A stretch of DNA of 46,855 nucleotides, from assembly GCA_902779055.1 (NCBI GenBank), contig CACZAD010000015.1, positions 1 to 46,855 of the forward strand, in the 5' to 3' direction. The stretch comes from Fibrobacter succinogenes (GTDB lineage: Bacteria > Fibrobacterota > Fibrobacteria > Fibrobacterales > Fibrobacteraceae). The stretch's first letter is position 1; every line of letters starts with the position of its first letter. Both the position numbers and the translations under genes were made by a program. The notes under the pieces were generated by a model that worked only from the letters and a program-made list of their open reading frames with translations, was not told the DNA's origin and did not search any database. Positions 26,331 through 34,437 of this stretch are shown here, in pieces.

Positions 26331-28220
26331 TTACTTGATGATCACCGGCTGCGTTGTCGTGATGCCAGCCTTCATACGGACGATGTACTGACCCTTCGGC
26401 ATGTCAGCGAGGCTGAACATATAGCTGCCGGCGGAGAGAGAGCCGCTGAAGAGCGTTGCAACGATTCTTCCGTTCATACCGAATACGTCGACACTCACGT
26501 TACCCTTAGCCCTTGTCGTGAGCATAATCTTGTCGCCATTGATGATGAACTTTGAAGAGGAGGCCGTTCTGGGCTTGACGCAACGAGTCGACTGCTGACC
26601 GTAAACGTAGTTTTCATCGAAGACAATCTTGATTTCCGGAATCATTTCTTCGGTGTTTTCGTAACCGCGCTTGAAGGCGTCGTACTTGTCGGTGTTAAAG
26701 TCGAAGAGCGTCAAATCGCCGGCCTTGATGTCGTCGTAGATGACCGTGCCGGTGTAACCTGCGGCGTAGTTTGCAAGCGTGATGCTAAGCGTCTTGTTGC
26801 GGTCGGCAAAGCTAGAGATGTCGATGGAGCAAGTGACCTTTTCGCCTGCCGGAACCTTGCAGCTGCCGCTTGTTTCGGTCCAGGTCCAAGAATCCGTGAG
26901 CTTCAAAATCAGGTAGATGTCAGCTTCGGTCTTGCCGTTGTTCTTGGCCGTCCAGGTGAACGTCGTTGCGCCGGAAAGATCCCAGCCACCCTTGTTCTGG
27001 TATTCCACCTGACCGTTGTCGGCACCGTAGGTCACTGCCATCATACCGTTTCCGCCCGTGGAACCGGATATGTCCACATCCTTGATCTTGATGCTTGCTT
27101 CTTCCGTTGCTGCAAGAACCTTCATAGCTTCGAGAGCCGGGTCGATTGTATAGCTGTAGCCGCCAAAGTTGTCTTCGGTCTTGTCGCCAATGTACTGCCA
27201 AGCGAGAGCACCTGCGTAACCGCCGTCAAAAGCCTTGCGGTAGCATTCTACAGTCGTGATTTCGGTCTTTGCCGCAAAATTGGAGCGGTAGGTATCGCCT
27301 GCCCAACCGCTTGCCGGGAATTCACCAATGATCATCGGCTTGCTGTCGTAGCTATACTTGGTTGCCAGCTGTGCTGCCGTGTTCACGAACGGACTGACGG
27401 AATTGTCTTGCCAGTACGGGTAATAGTGCGTCTGGAAAAAGTCGAGCGTACCGTTTGCTTCGCCACCCGCTTCGACAAGGGCTGCGTCGTTCCAGTACTT
27501 CTGATACTTGATGTTCACACTACCGGTCGAAACGAGAAGATCCGGGTTTGTCGTGTGGATTGCGGCGGCAACCTTGTTCGTGAACTTCTGGATCTTGGCA
27601 AGAGTCATCTTCTTTGCGGTCCAGCCGCTGCATTCGCTTGTCATACCTTCCGGTTCGTTAAACACTTCCCAGCTCATGAGTGCGTTGTGGTTGCCAATGG
27701 CTTTTACGACCGGAATAAGAACGTTGTCTATAAATGCTTTGGTGCCAGCATCTTCGAAAAGCAATTCGTTAGCGGTAATGTCCAGCTTTTCGTTGTAAAG
27801 TCCCCACTGGTTCGGTTCCATCAAGTTGTGGCTGAAAAGGCACATCGAGACCATCACGCCGTATTCTTCGGCAATGTCCAAAGCCTTCTTCATGTTGGCG
27901 ATGGTGTTTTCCTTCGGACCTGTAACCAAGTGCGTAGATTCGTCAATCGTCGGGCTCTGGCTCATGTTGTTGAAAAGCCACCAGCGGATTGCGTTACCGC
28001 CTGCGGCACGCGTGCCTTCCACAGCCTTGCGCCATGCGTTTTCATCGAGCGGGCTTGAGCCCACGTCAGAGTTGTAGTCGCTCCAGGCGAGGTTTGTACC
28101 CGAGAAGAAAATCTTCTTGCCGTTGTATTGCAAATCGGTTCCGCTTACCGTGAGACCCGGGGCTGCAAATGCTGCTGTTCCGAGGAGCGATGCGGCGATT
28201 AAAGTCTTGAAGCTATTCAT
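26331..28220 (-). CDS. Secreted GH5 endo-beta-mannanase-like enzyme
   Basis: This 629-residue protein has a signal peptide ending near residue 19 (TAAFA|A). It starts directly with a GH5 barrel (about 22-365). The general acid/base is Glu189 in SWEVFNEPEG and the nucleophile is Glu300 in PMIIGEFPASG. GGNAIRWWLFNN and FFQTHYYPYW are also barrel motifs. A beta-sandwich region (about 375-505, with TWTETSGSCKVPAGEKVTC) resembles one found in the third GH26 protein and may bind sugar. A sorting-type C-terminus follows (VSVDVFGMNGRIVATL ... KGQYIVRMKA). Its position among GH26 genes makes mannan the most likely substrate; other beta-glucans are not excluded. AAGGA lies ahead of the ATG. Confidence 0.88.
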   Translation of the reverse strand: MNSFKTLIAASLLGTAAFAAPGLTVSGTDLQYNGKKIFFSGTNLAWSDYNSDVGSSPLDENAWRKAVEGTRAAGGNAIRWWLFNNMSQSPTIDESTHLVTGPKENTIANMKKALDIAEEYGVMVSMCLFSHNLMEPNQWGLYNEKLDITANELLFEDAGTKAFIDNVLIPVVKAIGNHNALMSWEVFNEPEGMTSECSGWTAKKMTLAKIQKFTNKVAAAIHTTNPDLLVSTGSVNIKYQKYWNDAALVEAGGEANGTLDFFQTHYYPYWQDNSVSPFVNTAAQLATKYSYDSKPMIIGEFPASGWAGDTYRSNFAAKTEITTVECYRKAFDGGYAGALAWQYIGDKTEDNFGGYSYTIDPALEAMKVLAATEEASIKIKDVDISGSTGGNGMMAVTYGADNGQVEYQNKGGWDLSGATTFTWTAKNNGKTEADIYLILKLTDSWTWTETSGSCKVPAGEKVTCSIDISSFADRNKTLSITLANYAAGYTGTVIYDDIKAGDLTLFDFNTDKYDAFKRGYENTEEMIPEIKIVFDENYVYGQQSTRCVKPRTASSSKFIINGDKIMLTTRAKGNVSVDVFGMNGRIVATLFSGSLSAGSYMFSLADMPKGQYIVRMKAGITTTQPVIIK

Positions 28221-28534
28221 GAAATATCCTTGTTTTTCTTGAAACTAGATTTTTAACGATGAAATAGGGCAATCCCGACTTTTGAGTGTTGACAAAACTT
28301 GTGGAAAATGTCCACACCCCCAAACATCCTAAATATCGTCTATAGAAAAATAATTTCGAAAAAAATGAAGTCAAGGCACGCTGTGAAAAAGTGCAAACTT
28401 TTCATACGAAAGTAAGAAAAATAAACGATTTATTTGACCCATTTGGGGTGAAAAGTGACGGAATGCACATTACAAGAAAAGGCAGCCGCATTTGCGGCCA
28501 CCTTTGTGGCTTTTAGCTTTTTGTGTTATAAAAC
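28221..28534. other. 314-nt gap upstream of the GH5 gene
   Basis: This AT-rich gap holds the untranslated leader and promoter region of the GH5 gene at its left and the terminator of the third GH26 gene at its right. I see no convincing sigma-70 promoter, no RNA gene and no open frame of interest. Confidence 0.6.
28476..28505 (-). terminator. Rho-independent terminator after the third GH26 gene
   Basis: On the minus strand, GGTGGCCGCA, AA, TGCGGCTGCC is followed by TTTTCTT, about 30 nt after the stop codon at 28535. Confidence 0.75.
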
Positions 28535-30859
28535 TTATTTGACGAGGATCGGCTTGGAAGCTGCGATTCCCGTGCCCTTGGCGCGGATGATGTACTGACC
28601 CTTGGAGAGGTTCTGGAGGCTGAACGAGTGTTCGCCTGCGCTGAGGGTGCCACGGAAGAGCGTTGCGACGCGCTTGCCGTTCGTGTTGAAGACGTCGAGG
28701 CTTGCAAAACCGGCCTTGCTTGCGGTGAAGGCGACGCTTGTGCCGTTTACGCGGAGTCCGGACATCTTTGCCGAAGCGATGGGCTTGAGGGCAGAAGATA
28801 TCGGCGTACCGTCCTTGTTAAAGAGTTCGATGCTTGCGATGTGGCCCTTGCTCTGGTCTGCGGCGGAGAAGAGTTCCGTCTTCTTGTTGAATCCGTTGAT
28901 GACGATGCCGTTGTCCGTGACCATGTTGTCAAAGAGCACCGTGCCTGCGAATCCATTTGCGCCAGCCAAGATGAAGGTGACGGAGAAGAGTTTGTCGAGG
29001 TCCATCGGATGTTCGACGCCTGCGTCATCGGTGTAAGTCTCGATGGCGAATTCGCAAGTAGCCTTGGCGCCGTCATTGAGCCAGCAGCCGTCAGACGGAG
29101 ACTGTTCCCAAGTCCATTCCTTGTCCTTGGAACCGTCGCGGACAAATGCCATACCGATCCAGATGCCGTTCATTTCGCCGCCGGAACCCTTGTTTTCGAT
29201 CGTGACGGCAATGCTCTTTGCACCGGTCAAGTCCGGAACCTTCTTGAATTCGATGTTTGCACCGCTATCGTTGATGGCCTTGTAGGTCACGCCCATGACG
29301 AGGTCGACATTTTCCGGATTGGCCTTGGCCGTGTCTGCACCGAACTTGGCGTTCTGCGTAGAGGTCGGGCAAACGTTCGTGGCGGCTGCGGCTTCGCTGT
29401 AGTTGTCCCAGCCCGGCATCTTGTCGAGGGTGATGATGCGTTCGTCAGCGAGGTTCTTTGTCCAAACGTCGGCTGCGGTCTGGCTTACATAGCCGCCGTT
29501 CCAGCTCGGGGATTCGTACCACGGCATCCACCAGCTCCAGGTGGCTCCGTCTTCGTACATCTTGTCAACGTCAGGAATCGGGCCGTTTTCGCTGAGGGAA
29601 ATGATCTTGTTCGTGCCGGCCTTGTTCGTGAGATCGATGAATGCAGAGCTGTTGCTCTGGTGATCGTTGGCCTTGTTGTAAATGTCGACGCTCAACACGT
29701 CATAGTAGGTTTCGCCCGGAGTCCAGGACATCGTGGCTGCATCCTTCGGGTTAAAGTCCCAAATGAGGTTGTTAACGCCGTTCGTGAAGACCATACGTTC
29801 GTAGAGCAACTGATAGAGGGCTGCGAACTGCTTGCCGGTATGCGTGCTCCACCAGAACCAGTTGCCACCGGATTCATGGAGCGGGCGGAAGATAGCTGCG
29901 ACGCCTTCTTTCTGGAGGTCAAGGAAAATCTTGGAAACGAGGTCGATGTCGCTAACGAGTACCTTGTAAGCGGTCGAAACGGTATCCCAGTTGGTCGTAC
30001 CGGTCACAAAGGCTTCGGTGAAGTCGAATTCGGTGTAATTGTCGTTTGCGCCTTTCACATAGAAGTTCTCTTCGTCACCCGGGCGCCAGTGCCACGTGAA
30101 TGCCGGAATGCCTCCCTTCTTCCAGGTGCTCTTGGCGATGTCGATGGCCTTTTCGGTGTATTCCTGGAACCAGCTGTTATCCTTGCTGCCGCCGGTAGCG
30201 TTCATCAGGTCGACTCCGACGAGGGCGGGGTACTTGCCGCCAGCCTTGAACACGGCCTGAACGTCTTCGTGCTGGGTGGCGTCACCCTTGGTGTAGGCGT
30301 CCATATTGCCGGTCATCACGCCGGAAATGGTCTTTTTGCCAAAGTTGTTGACGAGGAAGTTGTAAAGCTTGACTGCGGACGGGGTGGCGGTCTTTGTTAC
30401 CGGGGCGTTGCAGAGGTTGAAAGATTTGGCTTCGTAGCCCTTGATTTCGATGTAGTCCACGTCGATCCAGCCCCAGCTATTGGTGATGGCGATGGTGTTC
30501 TCACCGGCGGCAAGGTTCATGACCGTTTCGACGTCAACGAATTTGCCCTTGTCGGTCACGTCGAACGTGACTGCAGAGGAAGTTCCGCCAACTTCGACGT
30601 TGTTGATCTTGGAACCACCGTAATTGTTCATATAGTGAATGACGATGGTGTATTTGCCCGCTTTTTCGACGGAAACCTTAGAAAAAGTAATGTCGCCGCC
30701 GTTCATTTTGACGTACTTTTCGCCAGAAGCAGCGGTGCTTGTGCCGACTGCTGCGTCGCCAGAGAGGGTTGCTGCTTCAGCTTCGTACTGAACCGCAAAT
30801 GCCGAGCATGCGGCAGAAAGGCTGCATGCGAGAAGGGCTTTTTTGAAATCCATGTTCAC
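28535..30859 (-). CDS. Secreted GH26 beta-mannanase with two accessory beta domains
   Basis: This 774-residue protein is the largest enzyme of the cluster. A signal peptide ends near residue 22 (CSAFA|V). A CBM35/6-like domain (about 24-142, VQYEAEAATLSGD ... VDVDYIEIKG) is followed by GH26 (about 160-480), with Glu329 in FRPLHESGGNWFWW and Glu424 in SLSENGPIPD. A second beta-sandwich (about 495-660, WTWEQSPSDGCW ... GFAGTVLFDNM) resembles the accessory domain of the GH5 protein. A sorting-type C-terminus follows (LDVFNTNGKRVATLF ... KGQYIIRAKG). AAGGAG precedes the ATG. Confidence 0.92.
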   Translation of the reverse strand: MNMDFKKALLACSLSAACSAFAVQYEAEAATLSGDAAVGTSTAASGEKYVKMNGGDITFSKVSVEKAGKYTIVIHYMNNYGGSKINNVEVGGTSSAVTFDVTDKGKFVDVETVMNLAAGENTIAITNSWGWIDVDYIEIKGYEAKSFNLCNAPVTKTATPSAVKLYNFLVNNFGKKTISGVMTGNMDAYTKGDATQHEDVQAVFKAGGKYPALVGVDLMNATGGSKDNSWFQEYTEKAIDIAKSTWKKGGIPAFTWHWRPGDEENFYVKGANDNYTEFDFTEAFVTGTTNWDTVSTAYKVLVSDIDLVSKIFLDLQKEGVAAIFRPLHESGGNWFWWSTHTGKQFAALYQLLYERMVFTNGVNNLIWDFNPKDAATMSWTPGETYYDVLSVDIYNKANDHQSNSSAFIDLTNKAGTNKIISLSENGPIPDVDKMYEDGATWSWWMPWYESPSWNGGYVSQTAADVWTKNLADERIITLDKMPGWDNYSEAAAATNVCPTSTQNAKFGADTAKANPENVDLVMGVTYKAINDSGANIEFKKVPDLTGAKSIAVTIENKGSGGEMNGIWIGMAFVRDGSKDKEWTWEQSPSDGCWLNDGAKATCEFAIETYTDDAGVEHPMDLDKLFSVTFILAGANGFAGTVLFDNMVTDNGIVINGFNKKTELFSAADQSKGHIASIELFNKDGTPISSALKPIASAKMSGLRVNGTSVAFTASKAGFASLDVFNTNGKRVATLFRGTLSAGEHSFSLQNLSKGQYIIRAKGTGIAASKPILVK

Positions 30860-30889
30860 TCCTTAAATTTATGTTCTCAAAAATATAAT

Positions 30890-30921
30890 GAAAAAAGCAA
30901 AAATGCAACAACATTTTTGCT
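30890..30921 (-). terminator. Terminator-like hairpin after the epimerase gene
   Basis: A perfect 10-bp inverted repeat AGCAAAAATG / CATTTTTGCT is followed on the minus strand by TTTTTTC. It lies downstream of the epimerase gene and only about 31 nt ahead of the GH26 start, so it separates the two transcripts. Confidence 0.7.
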
Positions 30922-30973
30922 TGGGAAGGAAAAAATATGTTTATAGATAATTTAAGGGTGCTTTTGACCGATT

Positions 30974-31975
30974 TTAGGCGTTTTTCTCGACCGTTGCCCC
31001 GAATGTGAACGTGCGGGATTCGCCGGGCCTGATGACGATCAAGTCGCGGTGGTGGTTCAATGTATCAGGTTCTGCGGTCATCGGCTCGATGGCAATGCTC
31101 ATGCGGTCAGGTGGCGTGTAGATCTGGATGGCGTTATATTGTTCTTCACCGGCCTTTTGCCAGATTCGGAGCGTCTTGGAGTCGCTTTTGAGTTCCGTGA
31201 CGGCTAAAATGTTCTCAAAATTTTTCTTGTTTTTGAGAACGAACGGGTTTTCGCCCTGATTCAGGCAGAAGCAGTCGTTGATGAACTCGTCGTTGATGAG
31301 GCGTCCACCCACAAAGCGGGTGTCCAGCTTGAATTCGCCTGTCGGGATGTCGGCCTTGTCAAGAACCGCAAGGTAGGTTTCTGGGAGCGTCATAACGAGA
31401 TTGTTGATTTTTTCGCCGAGCGTGTAGTAGGGGTGCCAACCTTCAGAATAGGGGAGGTCTTTAGGACCGATGTTCGTGACGGTCGATTCGACGCTGTAGC
31501 TTTCGCCGGAGAAAGTGACCTTGTTCACCGCGCGGAAGGGGAACGGGAACCCGGTAAAAGCACCCGGCCAGTCGATGCCGAATGTAGCCGTGCATTTTTC
31601 GTCGTCGCTTTCAAAGCTGAGCAGCTTCCATTCCTTGTTCTGCAAAAAGCCGTGGAGGGCGTGCGGTGCCCAGCTCACGTTGTTCACGAGCTGGTAGTCG
31701 TTTCCGTTCCAGTTGAACTTGGCGTAGGCCACGCGTCCCGGGAAGGGGGCGAGTCGGCAGCCGGCGTTCGTGTCGGGACCCATCTTGTAAATGTCGTCGC
31801 CTTCGCGGTAGCCGAACAAAAGGTCGGACATAAGCCCGTTTGCTCCTGGAATGCGCCATGCGTTGAGGCCAGCGCCGTATCCGCTCAGAATTTCAAATTC
31901 AGCGCCGTCGTCACGCTGCAAAACAAAGCACTCTACAGTGCTGATAGGACGGGAAATGATTTTAAACTTGCTCAT
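30974..31975 (-). CDS. Aldose 1-epimerase family protein
   Basis: This 333-residue cytoplasmic protein belongs to the galactose-mutarotase-like fold. Family motifs are GCRLAPFPGRV, the histidine-containing WAPHALHGFL, SEGWHPYYTLG (second catalytic histidine) and AIQIYTPPDRMSIAIEPMTAEPD with the C-terminal glutamate. It interconverts alpha and beta anomers of hexoses or hexose phosphates. Its place next to the mannanase genes suggests handling of mannose or galactose released from mannan, but its own terminator makes it a separate unit. It is divergent from mnmE across 70 nt. Confidence 0.88.
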   Translation of the reverse strand: MSKFKIISRPISTVECFVLQRDDGAEFEILSGYGAGLNAWRIPGANGLMSDLLFGYREGDDIYKMGPDTNAGCRLAPFPGRVAYAKFNWNGNDYQLVNNVSWAPHALHGFLQNKEWKLLSFESDDEKCTATFGIDWPGAFTGFPFPFRAVNKVTFSGESYSVESTVTNIGPKDLPYSEGWHPYYTLGEKINNLVMTLPETYLAVLDKADIPTGEFKLDTRFVGGRLINDEFINDCFCLNQGENPFVLKNKKNFENILAVTELKSDSKTLRIWQKAGEEQYNAIQIYTPPDRMSIAIEPMTAEPDTLNHHRDLIVIRPGESRTFTFGATVEKNA

Positions 31976-32045
31976 GTTTTTAATTTAGCAATTACCGCCT
32001 ACTTCCTACTTCTTACTGTCTACTAAAAAAGCTATCTTTCTTCAT

Positions 32046-33476
32046 ATGGATTCTCAGACGATTGTTGCCCCGATGACGCCAGCTGGCGTGAGTGCGATTG
32101 CCGCGCTTCGAGTCAGCGGTTCCAAGGTGCGTGAAGTGGTGCGCCTGCTGTTTGGCGAATCGGCGTTCAAGAATTTGAAGCCTCGCGAAGCAAAACTTGC
32201 GACCGCGAGAGATTACCGTACCGTCGTGAATGGCGAACGGAAAACGGCCCAGATCATCGATAGCCTCCTCTACATCTTTTTTGAAGGTCCGAATTCTTAC
32301 ACGGGCGAAGATGTGCTGGAGCTTTATCCGCACGGAAACCCGATCATCGTACGCGAGCTTTTGCAGGTCATCAAAAGTGTCGAGGGCGTGCGTCTTGCCG
32401 AACCGGGCGAGTATACGCGTCGTGCATTTTTGAATGGCCGGATGGACTTGGTACAGGCGGAATCCGTGGCCGACGTGATCCACTCGGCGAACCGTGCTGA
32501 ACTCAAGAATGCCCACCGTTTGTTGGGCGGTGCGCTCTCGAAAAAGGTCAAGACGCTCACGGATCAGGTGATGGACATTTCGGCCCGTTTGGAGCTGGAT
32601 GTCGACTTTGCCGAAGAAGAAGCCGATCCGGATTACGCAAACTGGGAAAAAAAGATTGAAGCCATCCGCGAAAGCGTGGAATCCATCTTGAAGAGTTTCA
32701 AGGGAAATGCTGCCGTACGACGTTTGCCGCTCGCTGTTCTTTACGGCGCTCCGAATGCGGGCAAGTCCAGTCTCGTGAACGCTCTCCTCGGTGAAGACCG
32801 AATCCTCGTGAGCAACATCCCGGGGACGACCCGTGACTTTGTCGAAGTCCGCCTGTTCCTTGCCGGTGGCGAAATCCGTCTGGTCGATACCGCTGGCATT
32901 GCCGACAAGGCGACCGATGCGCTCGATGCCCTCAGTATGGAAAAGAGCAAGGAAATCCTCGCCGAAGCCGATATGAAGATTCTCGTCGTCGACGGATCAG
33001 ATAAAAATGGTGCTTTTTCGTCATCCTCGACCGAAGGGAGGGGATCCATTATTTCTTGTGTTCGCAATAGTGACGAAGCAATCCATCCTGACTTGGTCGT
33101 CATTTCAAAGTCAGACTTGTTTGACGCTCCGTCATCCTCGAACGAAGTGAGGGGATCCAGTGACGTCTCCCTTCGCATTTCTTCGAAAACAGGCGAGGGT
33201 CTCGAGTCTCTGACGAACGCCATGAATGCACGCCTGTTCGCCAACAACGATGAGTCCGAAGACCTCTGGATCACGAGCGAACGCGAAAAGACCTGCCTCG
33301 AAGAAGCTCTTGCCGGCATCGACCGTACGCTTTCGCTTATCCGCACCAATCCGGCCGTAGAGCTTATCGCTTTCGAAATGCAACTGGTGCGTCGTGCGCT
33401 ACAAAGTATAACGGGCGAAATCTCGTCCGAAGACGTTTTACAAAAAATATTTGCGGGGTTCTGCATTGGGAAATAG
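32046..33476 (+). CDS. mnmE: tRNA modification GTPase MnmE (TrmE)
   Basis: MnmE works with MnmG to place the (carboxy)methylaminomethyl group on wobble uridine 34. The 476-residue protein has the N-terminal tetrahydrofolate-binding domain (TIVAPMTPAGVSAIAALRVSG), G1 GAPNAGKSS, G3 DTAGI and the conserved C-terminal FCIGK with the active-site cysteine. Two palindromic elements are read in frame inside the G domain, at about residues 325-334 and 362-371, on either side of G4. G4 itself reads SKSD where NKxD is usual, which may weaken guanine recognition. The stop overlaps the start region of the next gene. Confidence 0.95.
   Translation: MDSQTIVAPMTPAGVSAIAALRVSGSKVREVVRLLFGESAFKNLKPREAKLATARDYRTVVNGERKTAQIIDSLLYIFFEGPNSYTGEDVLELYPHGNPIIVRELLQVIKSVEGVRLAEPGEYTRRAFLNGRMDLVQAESVADVIHSANRAELKNAHRLLGGALSKKVKTLTDQVMDISARLELDVDFAEEEADPDYANWEKKIEAIRESVESILKSFKGNAAVRRLPLAVLYGAPNAGKSSLVNALLGEDRILVSNIPGTTRDFVEVRLFLAGGEIRLVDTAGIADKATDALDALSMEKSKEILAEADMKILVVDGSDKNGAFSSSSTEGRGSIISCVRNSDEAIHPDLVVISKSDLFDAPSSSNEVRGSSDVSLRISSKTGEGLESLTNAMNARLFANNDESEDLWITSEREKTCLEEALAGIDRTLSLIRTNPAVELIAFEMQLVRRALQSITGEISSEDVLQKIFAGFCIGK
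33020..33047 (+). repeat. Palindromic element inside mnmE, copy 1
   Basis: GTCATCCTCGA, CCGAAGG, GAGGGGATCC: a GTCAyCC...GGGGATCC element with TCCTC/GAGGGGA arms. It is translated as a Ser-rich insert between the G3 and G4 motifs of the GTPase domain. Confidence 0.7.
33131..33158 (+). repeat. Palindromic element inside mnmE, copy 2
   Basis: GTCATCCTCGA, ACGAAGT, GAGGGGATCC differs from copy 1 at only a few central positions. It is in the same reading phase as copy 1 (SSSNEVRGS against SSSTEGRGS) and lies between G4 and the G5-like SSKTGEG segment. Confidence 0.7.
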
Positions 33477-34320
33477 TTACGTTGGTCTCTTGCTTGCCGT
33501 CTTTGCTTTCGGCACTTACATGGTCCCTCTCAAGGCTTGGTCCAAGTTCTCGTCGTGGGCGTACCTCTCCTGTATGGCCTTTGGCATGTTCCTTGGGCAG
33601 CTTTGCATTTCGTTTGCTACGGACTCGTTCCGCTTTTTGCCGGTGGGCCTCCTTTGCGGATTCCTCTGGGTGATTGCGGGTGCTTTCTGCTTCTGGGCGG
33701 TCAAGGCCGAACAGGACCTGACGGGTGCCGGTGTGCGCTCGATGGGCGTGAGCATCCTGGCTTCGTTTGTGAGTGGTGTGCTTGTATTCTCGGAATCCAC
33801 GCTGCTTTATTTTTCGATTCCGGCAATCCTTTTGTTGCTTTTCGGCTTGAGCAGGCTTGCCCCTCCGCAAGGGAACATCTTTAGAAATTGGCGCTCGCTT
33901 TTGGGCGGTCTCATCTTTGGCCTGTTCCTCATTCCTTACAAGTTTGCCGAAGTCCCCATACTCGAATTCATGGGCTCGTTCGCCCTGGGCATTTTTGTTT
34001 CCGCAGAACTTTTGGTTGCAATTTTAAGTATAAAGCGTCGTGCGCTTTTTGAATATGGCTTTGCACCGTCTGTAACGTCCATGTTCATGGGTGTCCTGTG
34101 GGTCATTGGACAGCATGGTTGTTTCTGGGCTATCGATTCGAACGGTGCGCTCGGCTATGCTGTGGGTTATCCGCTCACGCAGCTGAACCTGTTGGTGAAC
34201 TTGCTCTGGGGAGTGGTGGTTTTTCATGAATACCCGACAAAACCAGAACGAATTAAGCTTGCTATTGCGGTTTTTGTCATCCTTTGCGGTGGTGCCCTGC
34301 TCGCCCTGTCAAAAATGTGA
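33466..34320 (+). CDS. DMT-superfamily sugar transporter (GRP/TMEM144-like)
   Basis: This 284-residue protein with about ten membrane helices has the GRP-family pattern: GTYMVPLKAW near the start, GVLWVIGQHGCFWAI in the middle, and the GYAVGYPLTQLNLLVNLLWGVVVFHEY stretch near the end. Relatives import glucose, ribose or rhamnose; the sugar here is unknown. I place the start at the TTG at 33466, which overlaps the end of mnmE by 11 nt and has GCGGGG just upstream. A TTG at 33451 is also possible. It is probably cotranscribed with mnmE. Confidence 0.8.
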   Translation: MGNSYVGLLLAVFAFGTYMVPLKAWSKFSSWAYLSCMAFGMFLGQLCISFATDSFRFLPVGLLCGFLWVIAGAFCFWAVKAEQDLTGAGVRSMGVSILASFVSGVLVFSESTLLYFSIPAILLLLFGLSRLAPPQGNIFRNWRSLLGGLIFGLFLIPYKFAEVPILEFMGSFALGIFVSAELLVAILSIKRRALFEYGFAPSVTSMFMGVLWVIGQHGCFWAIDSNGALGYAVGYPLTQLNLLVNLLWGVVVFHEYPTKPERIKLAIAVFVILCGGALLALSKM

Positions 34321-34437
34321 TTTTTTGTTCCGTTTTTTTAGTGGGCGTTGAGGTTCGTTACCAATCTGTCAACGAAAAAACGTGTAAAATAACTTACAAT
34401 AAAAAGTTTTGCTCATATAATTGGTTATGTTTATGAT

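Noticed and set aside
28628..30946. A 772-codon open frame on the plus strand opposite the third GH26 gene, and similar long antisense frames opposite dnaB/mlaE (5687-7402), gltX (13819-15153), GH57 (19629-21518) and the M6 protease (34369-36117)
   Set aside because: Their translations show no known motif and have the composition expected from reading a biased coding strand backwards; the sense genes have clear catalytic motifs.
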